A stretch of 64,000 nt of DNA. Origin: Leptasterias polaris. Lineage: Eukaryota > Echinodermata > Asteroidea > Forcipulatida > Asteriidae. The stretch's first letter is position 1; every line of letters starts with the position of its first letter. Positions 32,876-44,556 of this stretch are shown here, piece by piece. Location of the stretch: assembly GCA_037783415.1 (NCBI GenBank), contig JAZGTN010000047.1, forward strand, positions 2,294,001 through 2,358,000. Direction: 5' to 3'. The notes beneath the pieces are model-generated. The model was not told the origin of the DNA and ran no database searches. It worked only from the letters and a program-made list of their open reading frames with translations. The position numbers were made by a program, and so were the translations under genes.

Positions 32876-33850
32876 TCTAGTTGTTTAGTTTCAAACGGAA
32901 TTATTTACACAAAAAGGGACAGATTGTGTCTGTGATCCTGTGGCTGTATCCGGAGGTAGGTAGGTGGGTCCTGGATTCCAAACCGCATCCACCGGTGCAG
33001 TTTCCTCCAGCGCCCTAATCCCCCCGGTTCGTGCTATACTGTACCTGTTCACGGTCAAATAATCTGGGACAACTTTGCTGCCCCATAAAAGCTGATTGAG
33101 ACATCTTTGAGTCAACAAACGTTGGTTAAAACCATTAATTACTCCTCTATAGGTAGGGTCAAAGTGGCGCATTCAGTGGGGAAAGCTTGACCCCCTCCCC
33201 CATCCGCCGTTCTTCCTTTTATCTTGTTTCTTTTCCCTTAAAGAATTATAGTGTTTTGTTGCATGATGTCATTTTACCTTCCTCCCGCTACCTGTTATAG
33301 CACAATGTGTAAACATTGGTAATTGTCATGGACTAGAATCCACACTTAATGTGACCAACATATACCTGAAATAACAAAACCTATCAAAGTTCAAGCTCAA
33401 TCGCTCATTGCACTCAGGGGGGAAAAAGTGGAAAAAACCTTAAAATGTTGTCACTGTTTTCAAACATTATAGGGTTTTTGGGCTTGCAATATGAAAACAA
33501 TTTGTTTACTCATTTCTCAAAAACTACCGCATTTCAAGCAAAAACAAGGAATGGGAATGTATTTTGAGTTGACCTGAGCTGACCGAAGTTAATGAAAGCA
33601 TTTATAGCGATTACCGTGATTCACTTAGAACTTGCAAAATGAAAGTTGCCGTTGGAAAGTTTCAGGCGATGGGTTTCTGTGAATGACAGGGTGATGGTTG
33701 AAAACAAGCATTGTGTGGCAAATTCGTGGAAGGTAAAGTTACTGTTTACGCTCAGAGTCAGAGATGGGGGGAAAAGAACAAGAAAAAAGGTCTCCCAAGA
33801 AATGTGTTACCATTTTTAAGGAATGAAGGCCATTGAAACAAAGTTTGTAG
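32876..33850. other. Intergenic DNA with a MITE remnant
   Basis: 33340-33670 carries family A-type interior words (ATATACCTGAAATAACAAAA, CAAGCTCAATCGCTCATTG, TTTACTCATTTCTCAAAAAC) but no intact ends. No gene is supported. Confidence 0.5.
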
Positions 33851-35090
33851 AAACTCATTAATTTCATAAGGAGAGAATTGGAATGAATGTACCATCTCTT
33901 TATGTTTCTAGGATTGGAATGAGTCTCTTCCAATAACCAATAACGTACCATTCCTTTATGGTACGTTTCCGACTATATAGAGGATTGGACTGGATGTACT
34001 TTTCCAATCAGTAATGTACCATTGTGTTATGGTAGGCCTATGTTTGTTCAAACTAGAGGATTTAAATAAATGTGCTCTTCCAAAAACAAAGGGTGTACCA
34101 TCCCTTTATGATATTTTCCTTGGAAACTAGAGGATTTGAATGAATGTACTCCTCCAATAACAAACGATTAATGTACCATCACTTTTTGGTTCGTTTCCGA
34201 GTAGAGGATTGGAATGGATGTAATGAAACGTTCCTATAATATATGGTGTTTCTTCAAACTCGAGGATTGGAATGAATGTGCTCTTCCAAAAACCAATCAT
34301 GTACCATCCCTTTATGATATGTTCCTTGAAAACTAGAGGATTGGAATGAATGTACTCTACCAGTCACCAATGGTGTACTATCACTGTATGATATGTTTCT
34401 TGAAAACTAGAGGATTGGAATGACTCTTCCAAAAACCAATGGTGTACTATCACTTTATGATATGTTCCTTGAAAACTAGAGGATTGGAATGAATGTACTC
34501 TGCCAGTCACCAATGGTGTACTATCACTTTATGATATGTTTCTTGAAAACTAGAGGATTGGAATGAATGTACTCTTCCAAAAACCAATGATGTACTATCA
34601 CTTTATGATATGTTCCTTGAAAACTAGAGGATTGGAATGAATGTACTCTGCCAGTCACCAATGGTGTACTATCACTTTATGATATGTTTCTTGAAAACTA
34701 GAGGATTGGAATGAATGTACTCTTCCAAAAACCAATGATGTACCATCCCTTTATGATATGTTCCTTGAAAACTAGAGGATTGGAATGAATGTACTCTGCC
34801 AATCACCAATGATGTGCTGTCTCTTAACGGTAACGGTTGGGTTAGAATTTTCCAAAATCCAATGTCTTGAAAAATTGAGGGATTTAATGAATGATACTCG
34901 TCCAACAACTTTTGATGCTCCATTTTGTTTGTTTCTTGCAAACGAGGGTTGGAACGAATCATGTACTCAATACTTCCAATGGTGTACCGTACATACCCAT
35001 CCCTTATGTGTCTGGAAAACTAGAGGATTGAAATTAATTTGATTCCCTTTTAATAAGATTTGTTTCTTGTAAACAAGAAGAGGATTAGAA
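33851..35090 (+). repeat. Minisatellite array, ~75-bp units with two-unit alternation
   Basis: Units centre on AACTAGAGGATTGGAATGAA and TATGATATGTTYCTTG. In 34330-34800 two types alternate: CTCTGCCAGTCACCAATGGT and CTCTTCCAAAAACCAATGAT, giving a dimer of about 145-150 bp. Edge units are more diverged. Short frames in it are not genes. Confidence 0.85.
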
Positions 35091-35756
35091 TAAACTTAAG
35101 CGACAGAGTCAATAAACTATCAACCAGTACCAGGATGTGTGGGTGCTAAACGGTCGCGTGGCTGCCACGCGCAGCACGCTGCTGGCCATAAACCAGTTCA
35201 ACACCTTCAAGGTGTTAACACGCTTGTAAAAATAGTTGTTTATTCGTGGGCGAGTCGGGACAATAAAATCACTTCGGGGGGAGTTTGCTGTGTGATGGTG
35301 AGACAGTTGAGATAAGCCGAAGGAATTCCCTGACACTATTTTGGAAAACAACAACCTCAAGTTTTTTTTGTCCCAACATGTTTCGAGATCTTGCTGGATG
35401 TTCTCAATGATCATGCCCTAAGAACATCAAGCACAAAAGGAAGACCGCATTCCAAACTGGGACAACAAACTTTTGTTTTGTTTAGTCTCCGAAGAAGGGT
35501 ATATTCATTGGTTTTCACTTATTTACTTATTGTAAAAAACACAACTTTTTGTAAACTTAGAAACTGTTTTGCTCTTTATTCTGGGATTAGGGACGGATAT
35601 TTCTTTCGAGAATTACGATTAGCCAAGAGCGTCCTCCTTATTTTTCTCAAAATGTATTTCTTCAAAACTTGTTTTAAAAACAGGAAAATGTCGCAAAATG
35701 TCGAACCAAAACCACAGTTGGATCCGAGGAGAAACGCTCTCAATAATGTTCAATAA
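35091..35756. other. Intergenic DNA, no supported gene
   Basis: It contains GGTCGCGTGGCTGCCACGCG, a short palindromic GC-rich patch at about 35150. Open frames on both strands lack known domains. Confidence 0.5.
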
Positions 35757-35757
35757 T

Positions 35758-35928
35758 AGACCTTATGCATATGACGTCATTTGAGTAGGGCGCCCTCGTC
35801 TAGAGGTCAAAAGGAAGCCGTTCATTGGCCAGTCCTGTGCGCCGCGCGTACAAATCAGCGCGTTTCCATTGTTTCATCATCAGTTTACCTCTAAGATGGC
35901 GGCTTGGTGACGTCAATGCATAAGGTCT
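35758..35928 (+). mobile_element. CRE/YY1-bearing MITE, copy 2
   Basis: This is a 171-bp copy, AGACCTTATGCATATGACGT to GACGTCAATGCATAAGGTCT, flanked by AT. It carries the same TGACGTCA pair and AAGATGGCGGC as the copies at 30580 and 48412. Confidence 0.87.
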
Positions 35929-36134
35929 ATACAGCATTGTTTTGGGGAAAACATATAATTGCTCACGCTCAAGTTTTCAACAAGCACACCAAAAAACCAA
36001 CCAGCAGTGAAACGTTCCTTTGTTACTGATTTAGTGAAAACACTTGTCTGCGGGAGGGGGTTTTGCATATGCATTGGTAAAGTGAAAAATATATACATGT
36101 ACATGTTCACTGATTTGCACTTAGGCCTACATGA

Positions 36135-36352
<218 letters not shown>

Positions 36353-37008
36353 ATCATATTGGAGCTATGCCTCGGTGGTTTGCATGATGTCAACAATTTT
36401 ATTTACTTTCACTTTATATACGGTAGTGAGTTGTTGTGATTTTTCTGTTCTGTATTTATGCACACAATGTTTCAATTAAGCCTTTGTTTTAATAGCTACA
36501 CATAATTGCAATGTTTGTTTTTTCCTTTTCTTTTACAAGTATGATGATGATGATTAAAGACGATGAAGAATTAAAGAATTACAGCTCTGATATTTAATCA
36601 TACCAACCTTGACGTCTTTGTTTAAGCAAAAACGGAGATTAGTTCGTAATTTTCTGAATTTAACTCACAGTGCTTGTTCATCTCAGCAACCATTGATGGA
36701 TAAAACACAATTTTTGACATTTGGGTGAGATTAATGGTCCCCGCATATGACCGTTGATCTCACATGTTTTAGTAATTTGCATTTCTACGAAATCGGACCG
36801 GCCTGGCAATCACCGGAACACGCTCGCTCCCAAATGCTTCCGGTGTCTTTCGATGCTCAAAATCGACTCGTTGCTGGACAAAAGGTTGTATGGTGTGTTG
36901 CAGATAAGGTAGATTTTTGTCTGTGGAAGTTTGGCGTAGTGCATACTAATCTGGGAGATTTTACTTGTGTAAAAAAAAAGAAACTTAAAAAATGTAGTAG
37001 AATAGAAC
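36353..37008. other. Intergenic DNA between two microsatellites
   Basis: No domain or splice-consistent exon was found. An open frame starting at 36747 runs into the next array and encodes nothing recognisable before it. Confidence 0.5.
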
Positions 37009-37106
37009 AAGAACAGAACAAGAACAAGAACAAGAACAAGAACAAGAACAAGAACAAGAACAAGAACAAGAACAAGAACAAGAACAAGAACAAGAACAAC
37101 TACAAG

Positions 37107-37137
<31 letters not shown>

Positions 37138-37252
37138 GTAAAAACAAGAACAAGAACAACAAGAACAAGAACAAGAACAACAACAACAACAAGAACAACA
37201 ACAACAACAACAACAACGACAACGACAACGACAACAACAACGACAACGACAA

Positions 37253-37289
<37 letters not shown>

Positions 37290-37308
37290 AACAACAACAA
37301 CAACAGTT
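37009..37308 (+). repeat. Compound array: (AAGAAC)n, (AAC)n, (AACGAC)n
   Basis: Blocks in order: about 14 AAGAAC units, AAC units, a second AAGAAC/AAC block, then AACGAC alternating with AAC. The boundaries are sharp. Translations give poly-Asn/Lys or poly-Leu/Ser and should be ignored. Confidence 0.95.
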
Positions 37309-38905
37309 TTTTTAAATGATTATTAAACAATGAAATGTTTTAATAATGATTAGTAGTCGATATTTTACTTGTTTATACTTGCTCCAATGTTCTGAGATGC
37401 AAGTCTGTCCGTAACAAGTGTGGAAAACAATTGGCTTCTGACACTGTCAGTTTAGTTTGCTGAATCGGAAAAAGCAAACAAGCAAACAACAACAACAACA
37501 ACAACACATGCAGTGAACGTGGAAAAGGAAACGTTAAAAATCACTTTCCGTCACGTTACTTAGTATTTTGGACCAAACTGCCATCTTTCTTCGAGAATGA
37601 AACATTCTTGGAAAGTCATTCTTCAAAGAAGCGATACTTGAGAGTCTGCCGAGAAACGTACACGACCATAATTATAATATACTCGAAGTTTCATCATGAA
37701 CCGAATGTTGTCTTCAGCAGAGAAAACTCATGCTGGCATTTATGTGACTTTTATTCAGTTATCTGCTGGTTTATCGACTATGCAACTAATACAGCTGCGG
37801 GGTTTAAATTTTGGGGGGTTACTTTTTAAAGTTTATCGAGGGGAATCCTTTTATTCCATCCTCTTGAAAAACGCTCCCTATCGGCTGGTTTCACAGAAGT
37901 TGTCAACATCTATGGGTGAGGGCGGAAGAACAGGTTAATGGTTTGTTGAAAAAATAAAGGGTTTAACCACTGTCCAAGTTCATGAGTGGCCGGCGAAAAC
38001 AGAGGGCGCTTTAACGGATAGTTGGAAATACCACGGAGCGCTACACTCAAAAGAGAAAGAAAATCATGCACCAAGCCTCACAACTTTTTCCCGTAAATCA
38101 AAAGAGTTTAAGGTCGTAGTTTTTATGTATTATTTTGTTGACAAATGGTCCAATATTGTGCCACTTGGGTTGTTGAGTTTCAACCTTGAGCAATTAGGGT
38201 ACACCAGCTAGCCCCCCCCCCCAAAAAAATAAAAAAAATAAAAAATAAAAAAATAAAAACATTGCCTTAATTTTCAAAATGCTTAGTCATTTTTCTAAGA
38301 TGGAGTCTGGTCAGTCGTTCCGTGGTGCTATCATTTTCGGTGAGCATATAGCTTACAGATTCTTCGGCTGACCTGCTAAAAAATCCAAGTAAAAATGAAG
38401 TTCAGTTTTCAGCAAAAATACTTGATTTGATTTCAAGAGTCTAAGAGAACTAATATTTTTGTAGTAATTTGTTCAATTAACACTAGATACATTGGTTGCT
38501 ATGGGGAGCTTGTTTAGCCTTGAGCATCCACCCCGCCCCCCCCAGGTCTGACCTAATTTCATTGAGCTGCTTGAGCAGAAAATATTGCTTAGAAAAAAAC
38601 TGTGCAGGATACCAGGTAAAACGTGTACATGTTACATGGTATTTTGGCTGGGAACCTTAAAACCCTCCGGAGAAGGGTTCGATCAAAATCCTTGGGGGAG
38701 CACGACGTGTACATCAGTATCAGTAAGAGTGACTTTTTATGAATACGAACGTTTTGAGTAGTTGATTTTTTTTAGGCTTGCACTAATTGTTCGACAACAA
38801 TCATAAATGTCCTTGTGGAGTGTTGACATTGAGGGCTAACAATTTTTTTTTTTTTTTCAGCGGAAACTAATTAAATTTATTTTACCATTGGCTAATTACA
38901 AGTAT
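37309..38905. other. Intergenic DNA, no supported gene
   Basis: It holds a short CAA run near 37487, an A/T-rich AAAATAAAA run near 38222 and C runs near 38210 and 38533. No coherent gene. Confidence 0.5.
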
Positions 38906-39234
38906 TTTAATAATAATAATAACTAGTTCTTATATAGCGCATTTCACAATAACGTCTCAATGTGCTTTACATTAGTGCCCTGGTCATTGGGCCAATAACA
39001 TTCCTTTAATCTTTCTCAGCTCCCTGGGGAGTGATGGCGCTCCGAAGGCTTTTTCAAACACAATATCAACCTCTACCCTTGCAGGTACCCATATACCCCT
39101 GGGTGATAAGAAGCAATTATAGCAAAGTGTCTTGCTCAAGGACACAAGCGTCATGACCGGGGCTCGAACCCACACCCCGATGACTAAACCACCAGAACTT
39201 GAATCCGATGCTCTTAACCACTCGGCCATGACAC
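38906..39234 (-). mobile_element. tRNA-derived SINE, same family as 11083-11459
   Basis: On the minus strand the head reads GTGTCATGGCCGAGTGGTTA and GGGTTCGAGCCCC. The body and the 3' end CTATATAAGAACTAGTTATT match the 11-kb copy. It lacks about 25 bp near ACAGGGTTGTATA. The tail is shorter. Confidence 0.87.
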
Positions 39235-39285
39235 CCTATTTTCATATATTACATAATAGTTATGGAAAACCATTCGGTATAGACG

Positions 39286-39618
39286 ATGTGACCTGTGACA
39301 TCACATGTTTACAAAAGAGCAACAGAGCCTGGACTTCCTGCAGGCACATTTTGTACACAGCTCAATGGAAGAAAACAACAAATTATATGTTTTATGGAGA
39401 TTGCACTGTCTGAATTTTCTCAACTTTTGAAGGGGGGGGGGGGGGGGGGACATCTCAAAAGCTGTACAGCTGTTGCTTTTGTAAATTTTGAATTTATGTG
39501 AAAATTATGACACAAAATGAAAATTTTCCTACATAGCCTGTGTAGTATCTTGCCTGGCAGGAAACGCATTAGAATGTACAAGGTCACCACTCTGTAAACA
39601 AAGGTAACATGGTCTATA
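39286..39618. repeat. Dispersed ~330-bp repeat, copy 1
   Basis: It aligns with 50003-50335 across TGTGACATCACATGTTTA, CTTCCTGCAGGCACA, GGAGATTGCACTGTCTGA, ACATCTCAAAAGCTGTACAG and AAACAAAGGTAACATGGTCTA. The end of the second copy reversed (ATAGACCATGTTACCT) resembles its start (TATACCATGTGGCCT), suggesting a MITE with short inverted ends. Confidence 0.75.
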
Positions 39619-39969
39619 TTGGCTGAACAAAACTGGGAGTAATATTAATTTTCTAAGTTGATCCTTTGAACTCACTGATTCAAATGCAATTGTTATGCAT
39701 CTGGAAGGATGGGGGTACATTCATAATTTTTGAGCGAGTCATGCACCAATTAGTGATGTTGCTGAGACAATTTCGTTTACAGGCAGGGTATATACTTTTT
39801 GGGTAATTGTCAAAGACCCGTATCCTCACTTAGTGTATCCCAACATATGCATACAATAGCAAACCTGTGACAATTTGGGCTCAATTGGTCATCGCAGTTG
39901 CAAGAAAACAATGGAAAAACAACAACACCCTTGTTGCACAGAATTGTGTACTTTCAGATGCATGAGAAA

Positions 39970-42024
39970 CAGGGGCGGATCCAGGATTTTCCAAACGGGG
40001 GGGGGGGCGTGAAAATTTACCAAGCAGCAAATGGTTAATGCAATTTGTGGCGCCTACGAGCGCATAATGCGAACCCCTAACGAGTAACGGCATGGGCCGG
40101 TTCCGGGGCCCGCTTAAATGCTACAAAACAGAATTTTAGATGCTCTGTGGTACGATCTCATGCAATATCTGACCACTTAAACCAATTTTGTTTTTGCAAG
40201 ATCATTATTAAAATATTATTTTCGAGTTGAGAGTTATCGATTTGAATCGGCCATCCTGAGTTATAAAATCAAAATGCAGGCTACAACTTATACTTATTCA
40301 GGGGGAAAAACTGTTGGCGAGTTAAACGATAGTGCAATTTTTAATATAAATAACCAAATAGGGTCTCTTTGTCATTTAGTTTTCACATACTTGAGGATTA
40401 AAATGTGACACAAAATATGTTACTACTGATATTGATAAGAACAAGTTGTGCTTGTCTTCAGTGACAGCGCGATCGAGCAACAATAACATTAATGTACGAC
40501 AAGGTGAGGGTAGGCCTACTAGAGGCCTAGCCCCCTCCCCCAGCCCTACATCGTTGTACTATCTGCACAATTGATAATGACTATAGTTTGAAAGAAACAC
40601 AACGGATATTTACCCTCTTTCTTGAATACGAAACAAATCTGTGATTTTCTAAACAGAGTGAGACACCATGATTATACGATGCTATATCTTCACTAGCCCC
40701 ATGAGTAGGGCCAATCCACTTCGTTCGTATCCTTGTCAATTGGGCCTAAGCACCATTGCAATCCTATTTTTGTGCCCGATGTAGTTTTTAATCCGGGTTA
40801 TGAAACTTACCGATCGAATGATACTGTAGACCTACTTACAGAAAGCCCTAATGCAAATTTTTTTTTTAAAACATCACAGATTTTGAGGGAAAATTTATTG
40901 ACTTTCTAGTCGCGAAAGTGAATTTTTTGATAACACGTATTAACAACTTGTGCGAGAACCTAGTTGGGTTCCATTAAAAATTTCACAACATTTAAACTAT
41001 CTATGGGGACCAGACTGATTTACATAACGCGCTGAGCATAGTATAGACCTTGCTTTTGCAACGTCACAGCCAGAGTTTTTGCCAGCCCAGGTCGAAAAAC
41101 TATGGAAAGCCATAACTGCAAATCAAAAACAGATTGCCACAGTTTGTAGCAGTGTTACACAAATATTCAAAAATAGTGTTGAATTTGTTGGAAATAAATC
41201 AACCAATCATGGAAGAATCCGTTCATGAATCTTTACAGAAAATGTTGAATTTGGTCACAACATTACACATTACACGTATTTCACAAAACCTTGATTGCGC
41301 TCGGCGCGCTGACTAAATCAGTTGTGGATTGTTGAGGGAACCTGACAATGGTTTTCCCGCAAGTTAATAATAATGTGGGGAAAAAATCACACTCGCGACT
41401 CGAAAAGCAAACAATTTTCCCAAAAGATCTGTGATGTTAAAAAAAAAAAAAATTCAGCATTAGGGCCTTCTACAAGTACAGTAGCATTCGATCGGGACGT
41501 TTCATAACCCGGATTAAAAATTAAATCGGCCACAGAAAAAAAGGATGCACTGGGCCAAGGATACGAAGTAGATTATTCCTATTCATGGGGCTATGTCTTC
41601 ACTAGTTTCCGAAGTTCGTATTGTAAAAGTCACATTTGTAAATAGCGCGCGCGAGTGCTGGATTTTCCATCAAGAAACTTCTTTGCACAATGTACAACAC
41701 AGGTACTCAAGCTGCGGGCCAATGATCTTCACGCCCCCGGATCCCCGCACCAGGCATGTTCAGTGTGTGAGAAAAACACGCTTTCCACACAGTACACAAG
41801 ATTCACGTGAGACAATGTCTGTCAGTGAAATAATAGTGGTCCACAAATGAAACAAAGTGTACGAGGTACGGATTTTTAGTAGCTTTTTTGAAACAAAATA
41901 CTAGGTAGTAGGGCCTTAGTAATTAATTGTGTCTCTCCCTCACTTTTCTCCTTGATGGTGTCTTTTTTTTTTCTCAAGCAAAAGGGGGGGCGTGCGCCCC
42001 CACGCCCCCCCTGTATCCGCCGCT
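39970..42024. mobile_element. ~2.05-kb DNA element with AGSGGCGGAT termini
   Basis: It starts CAGGGGCGGATCCAGG and ends TATCCGCCGCT (then G). GAGAAA occurs directly outside both ends (39964-39969 and 42025-42030), and aligning the flanks to a related MITE restores a single site. The ends look hAT-like, but the apparent duplication is 5-6 bp and not 8, so the superfamily is unresolved. No transposase remains. It contains the fold-back at 40697-41590. Confidence 0.7.
40697..41590. mobile_element. 894-bp fold-back element inside the 2-kb element
   Basis: Arms of about 280 bp are inverted and diverged. The left arm includes CCCCATGAGTAGGG, TTTTTAATCCGGGTTATGAA and AACATCACAGAT. The right arm includes their reverses, ending CCTATTCATGGGG. 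The direct repeat CTATRTCTTCACTAG flanks it (40682-40696 and 41591-41605, one mismatch). Confidence 0.75.
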
Positions 42025-42353
42025 GAGAAAGGCTTCACGCCTGAAGTTTATCTCAGATTCAAATTAATGGAGTGAAAATTTACCTCTTTCTCTAAAACCT
42101 GATCACTTCAAAGGGGGTCGTTTCTTACAATGTTTTATAATCATCAGCTCTCCAGTACTCTTTACCAAGTTAAGTTTTTATGGTCATTAACTTGTGGAGT
42201 AACTACCACAAGTATACACATGCCTTTAAAATCTTGCAACAAGTGTAAAATGCTGACATATTATTTGAATATTTCCATTGTCTTTCCACATCCTCTGGTC
42301 AGCTCATAATGCCATGGTATCCGAGGCTGGACCGTGCCACACGTCATAGAGGG

Positions 42354-42673
42354 AGCCCTTTGCACACTACTCTATTCCCCGTGGGCAACCCCGTGGAATA
42401 AACGGTCGGCCTTTTCACACTATGATCGCTTTACCACCTGTCTGCCCCCTGTCTGCCCCGGCAAGTGGGCATACCCCGGGGAATAGCCACCCCTGCTCCG
42501 GAGTAGGGGTAAGCGGTAAAACCCCCTTGAAACATGCAACAGGAACCCTGTGGAATATGGACCTAGGCGAGGATAGTGTGAAAGTGTGCTGGGGTAACCG
42601 TAGGGTAAAAAAAACCCGGGGCCTCCCCGGGGCTGTATTCCACGGGGGTAAGAGATGCAGTGTGAAAAGGGCT
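42354..42673. mobile_element. hAT-like MITE, 320 bp, 8-bp target duplication
   Basis: The termini AGCCCTTTGCACACTACTCT and (reversed right end) AGCCCTTTTCACACTGCATC are inverted over about 33 bp, including CCCCGTGGG. The flanks ATAGAGGG and ATGGAGGG are an 8-bp duplication with one change, as expected for hAT. The GC-rich interior gives overlapping 110- and 125-residue open frames that are not genes. Confidence 0.8.
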
Positions 42674-42824
42674 ATGGAGGGAGTGTCAATCAACATGGAA
42701 CAGTGGTTGGTTAGAAGAGGGCAGGACAAAACTCCGCCAGCATCCTTTGCGTAGAAAATTGGTATGTCAACTGTACATATAGATGAAACCAAACTATCAA
42801 TATTAATAAATTCGAAAAATTAAT

Positions 42825-42829
<5 letters not shown>

Positions 42830-42862
<33 letters not shown>

Positions 42863-42915
42863 ACATCTGTTATGTAGCGCTTCACTCAAGAGTCTCGAAG
42901 CGCTCAACAATAAAA
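42830..42915 (-). mobile_element. SINE 3' tail fragment
   Basis: On the minus strand GAGCGCTTCGAGACTCTTGA leads to GAAGCGCTACATAACAG and an (ATT)n tail. Only the 3' end is recognisable. Confidence 0.6.
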
Positions 42916-43086
42916 ATCAATAAAAATAAACAGCATTAAAAAATTAAAAAAATTAAGCTGCAAGCTACTTACAAACCAAAAGGACCTATATGGTATAAAG
43001 GGCAAAAAAAAGCAAGCAATAAATTAAGCTAATAAAGCGGACATTTGCCTATGCAAAACCTGGACGTGTTAACAACACATTTTAAG

Positions 43087-43757
43087 TTAGTGGACACTTT
43101 TGGTAATTACTTAAGAAATGCATTACAATAAACACTTACTTGGTTAGGAGCACCTGAGAGCTTCTGACAGTATAAAACATTGCGAGAAACGACTTCCTCT
43201 GAAGTAATGTAGTTTTTAAGAAGGAGGTAATTTCTCACTAAATTATTTGAATCTGAGAAAGACTTCAGTCATTTGAAAGCACACAATTCTATGCCACATG
43301 TTTCTTTTTCTTCCTTCATTATTTTCTTCAAAATTGTCTTCATTATTTCTTTCAAAATTTACCCAGTCAGTTTCTCTTGTGGTTTATCATTAATTGATAT
43401 CTGATATAAAAAGTTGCATCCCCTTAAGGTGATCCCCTGGCTTCCTATGTTGTATCGTATACTTGGGTGTGATCCCTGGCTACACGGCAGTATGCGGTTG
43501 AATGGCTTCTGACTGGCACCCCCAGAACAAAGATATTGACAAAATAGGGAGACCGCCAACGTGGGGCTAGATAGCTCAGTTGGTAGAGCGCCGGCAAATA
43601 TTATTTGTCTTTGTTCAACCCCAAAATTCATTATTTCCTTGCAAGTTCGATGACCAATTGAGCCCAAATTTTCACAGGTTTGTTATGTTATGTATAATGT
43701 TGGGACACACCAAGTGAGAATACTGGTCTTCGGCAATTACCAACAGTATACCCTGCC
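43087..43757. mobile_element. MITE family C copy carrying a tRNA-like insert
   Basis: It starts GTGGACACTTTTGGTAATTA and ends GGCAATTACCAACAGTATAC. Interior words (CTTACTTGGTTAGGAGC, AAACGACTTCCTCTGAAGTA, CAAATTTTCACAGGTTTG) match the 50874-51241 copy. Extra sequence at about 43385-43600 includes a tRNA-like piece. Confidence 0.7.
43560..43618 (+). mobile_element. tRNA-like SINE head fragment
   Basis: GGGGCTAGATAGCTCAGTTG followed by GTAGAGCGCC matches the D-arm and A box of many tRNAs. GTTCAACCCC about 30 bases later is B-box-like. The anticodon arm and acceptor stem do not pair properly, so it is not a working tRNA gene. Confidence 0.5.
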
Positions 43758-44116
43758 CAGGTATTATACAGGATTGGCAGAGCTGACAAAATAATCACAG
43801 ACAGTGTTCATGTTTTGTGTAATCAACCACATACATGAAATAACAAACCTGTGAAAATTTGAGCTCAATTGGTCACCGAGGTCACGAGAAAATAGTGAAA
43901 AGAGACCTTATGTGTTTTCTGTTTTTCAAACATCGAGTTTATTATCGCGCGCGATAAAAACTATTGTTTTACTCATTTCTCAGAAACGATAGCATTTTAG
44001 GCAGAAATATTTGAAGGAACCCTTTCTACCATTACTTTCTTTAAACCATGTAAGTTATGTGTGAATCTGTGATTATTGTTGTTTTTCGATCTTACCAATA
44101 GTGTACAGGGCCTTTA
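43757..44116. mobile_element. MITE family A copy
   Basis: It begins AGGTATTATACAGGATTGG and ends AGTGTACAGGGCCTTTAA. It supplies the left arm of the inverted duplication described at 44228-44491. Confidence 0.75.
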
Positions 44117-44162
44117 AATATAAAAAAAAATCGTTGTTAAAATGCAAAATAATAACCTGCTC

Positions 44163-44556
44163 TTAACCCATGGAAAGATCTTATCAGCTTCAGCTTGTGC
44201 AGACAACAAACCTCAAGGACGTTGCAAGGGTTCCTTAAAATATTTCTGTCTAAAATGCTATCGTTTCTGAGAAATGAGTAAAACAATAGTTGTTATCACG
44301 CGCGATAATAAACTCGATGTTTGAAAAACAGAAAACACATAAGGTCTCTTTTCACTATTTTCTCGTGACCTCGGTGACCAATTGAGCTCAAATTTTCACA
44401 GGTTTGTTATTTCATGTATGTGGTTGATTACACAAAACATGAACACTGTCTGTGATTATTTTGTCAGCTCTACCAATCCTGTATAATACCTTTAACCCAT
44501 GGAAAGATCTTATCAGCTTCAGCTTGTGCAGACAACAAACCTCAAGGACGTTGCAA
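44163..44556. repeat. 65-bp perfect direct repeat around an inverted half-MITE
   Basis: 44163-44227 and 44492-44556 are identical (TTAACCCATGGAAAGATCTT to GGACGTTGCAA). Between them, 44228-44491 is the near-identical reverse complement of about 43760-44026, with only a handful of differences (for example CGCGCGCG/CGCGCGTG). The second arm's outer end meets TTTAA. Confidence 0.88.

Larger units (their letters stand above)
39786..42225. mobile_element. MITE family C copy split by a larger element
   Basis: The left piece (to 39969) and the right piece (from 42025) together match the reversed element at 50874-51241. Left: GGGTATATACTTTTTGGGTA, CAATTGGTCATCGCAGTTGC, CACCCTTGTTGCACA. Right: GGCTTCACGCCTGAAG, TAACTACCACAAGTATACAC, then TTTAA. 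The interruption is at GAGAAA. Confidence 0.78.

Noticed and set aside
36747..37319. 190-residue Asn/Lys-rich protein
   Set aside because: Two thirds of it is the AAGAAC/AAC/AACGAC array; the N-terminal part has no recognisable domain.
42415..42792. 125- and 110-residue overlapping proteins
   Set aside because: Both lie in the GC-rich hAT-like MITE and have no known domain.
43560..43618. Functional tRNA gene
   Set aside because: A- and B-box-like words are present, but the acceptor and anticodon stems do not pair and the piece lies in a MITE.
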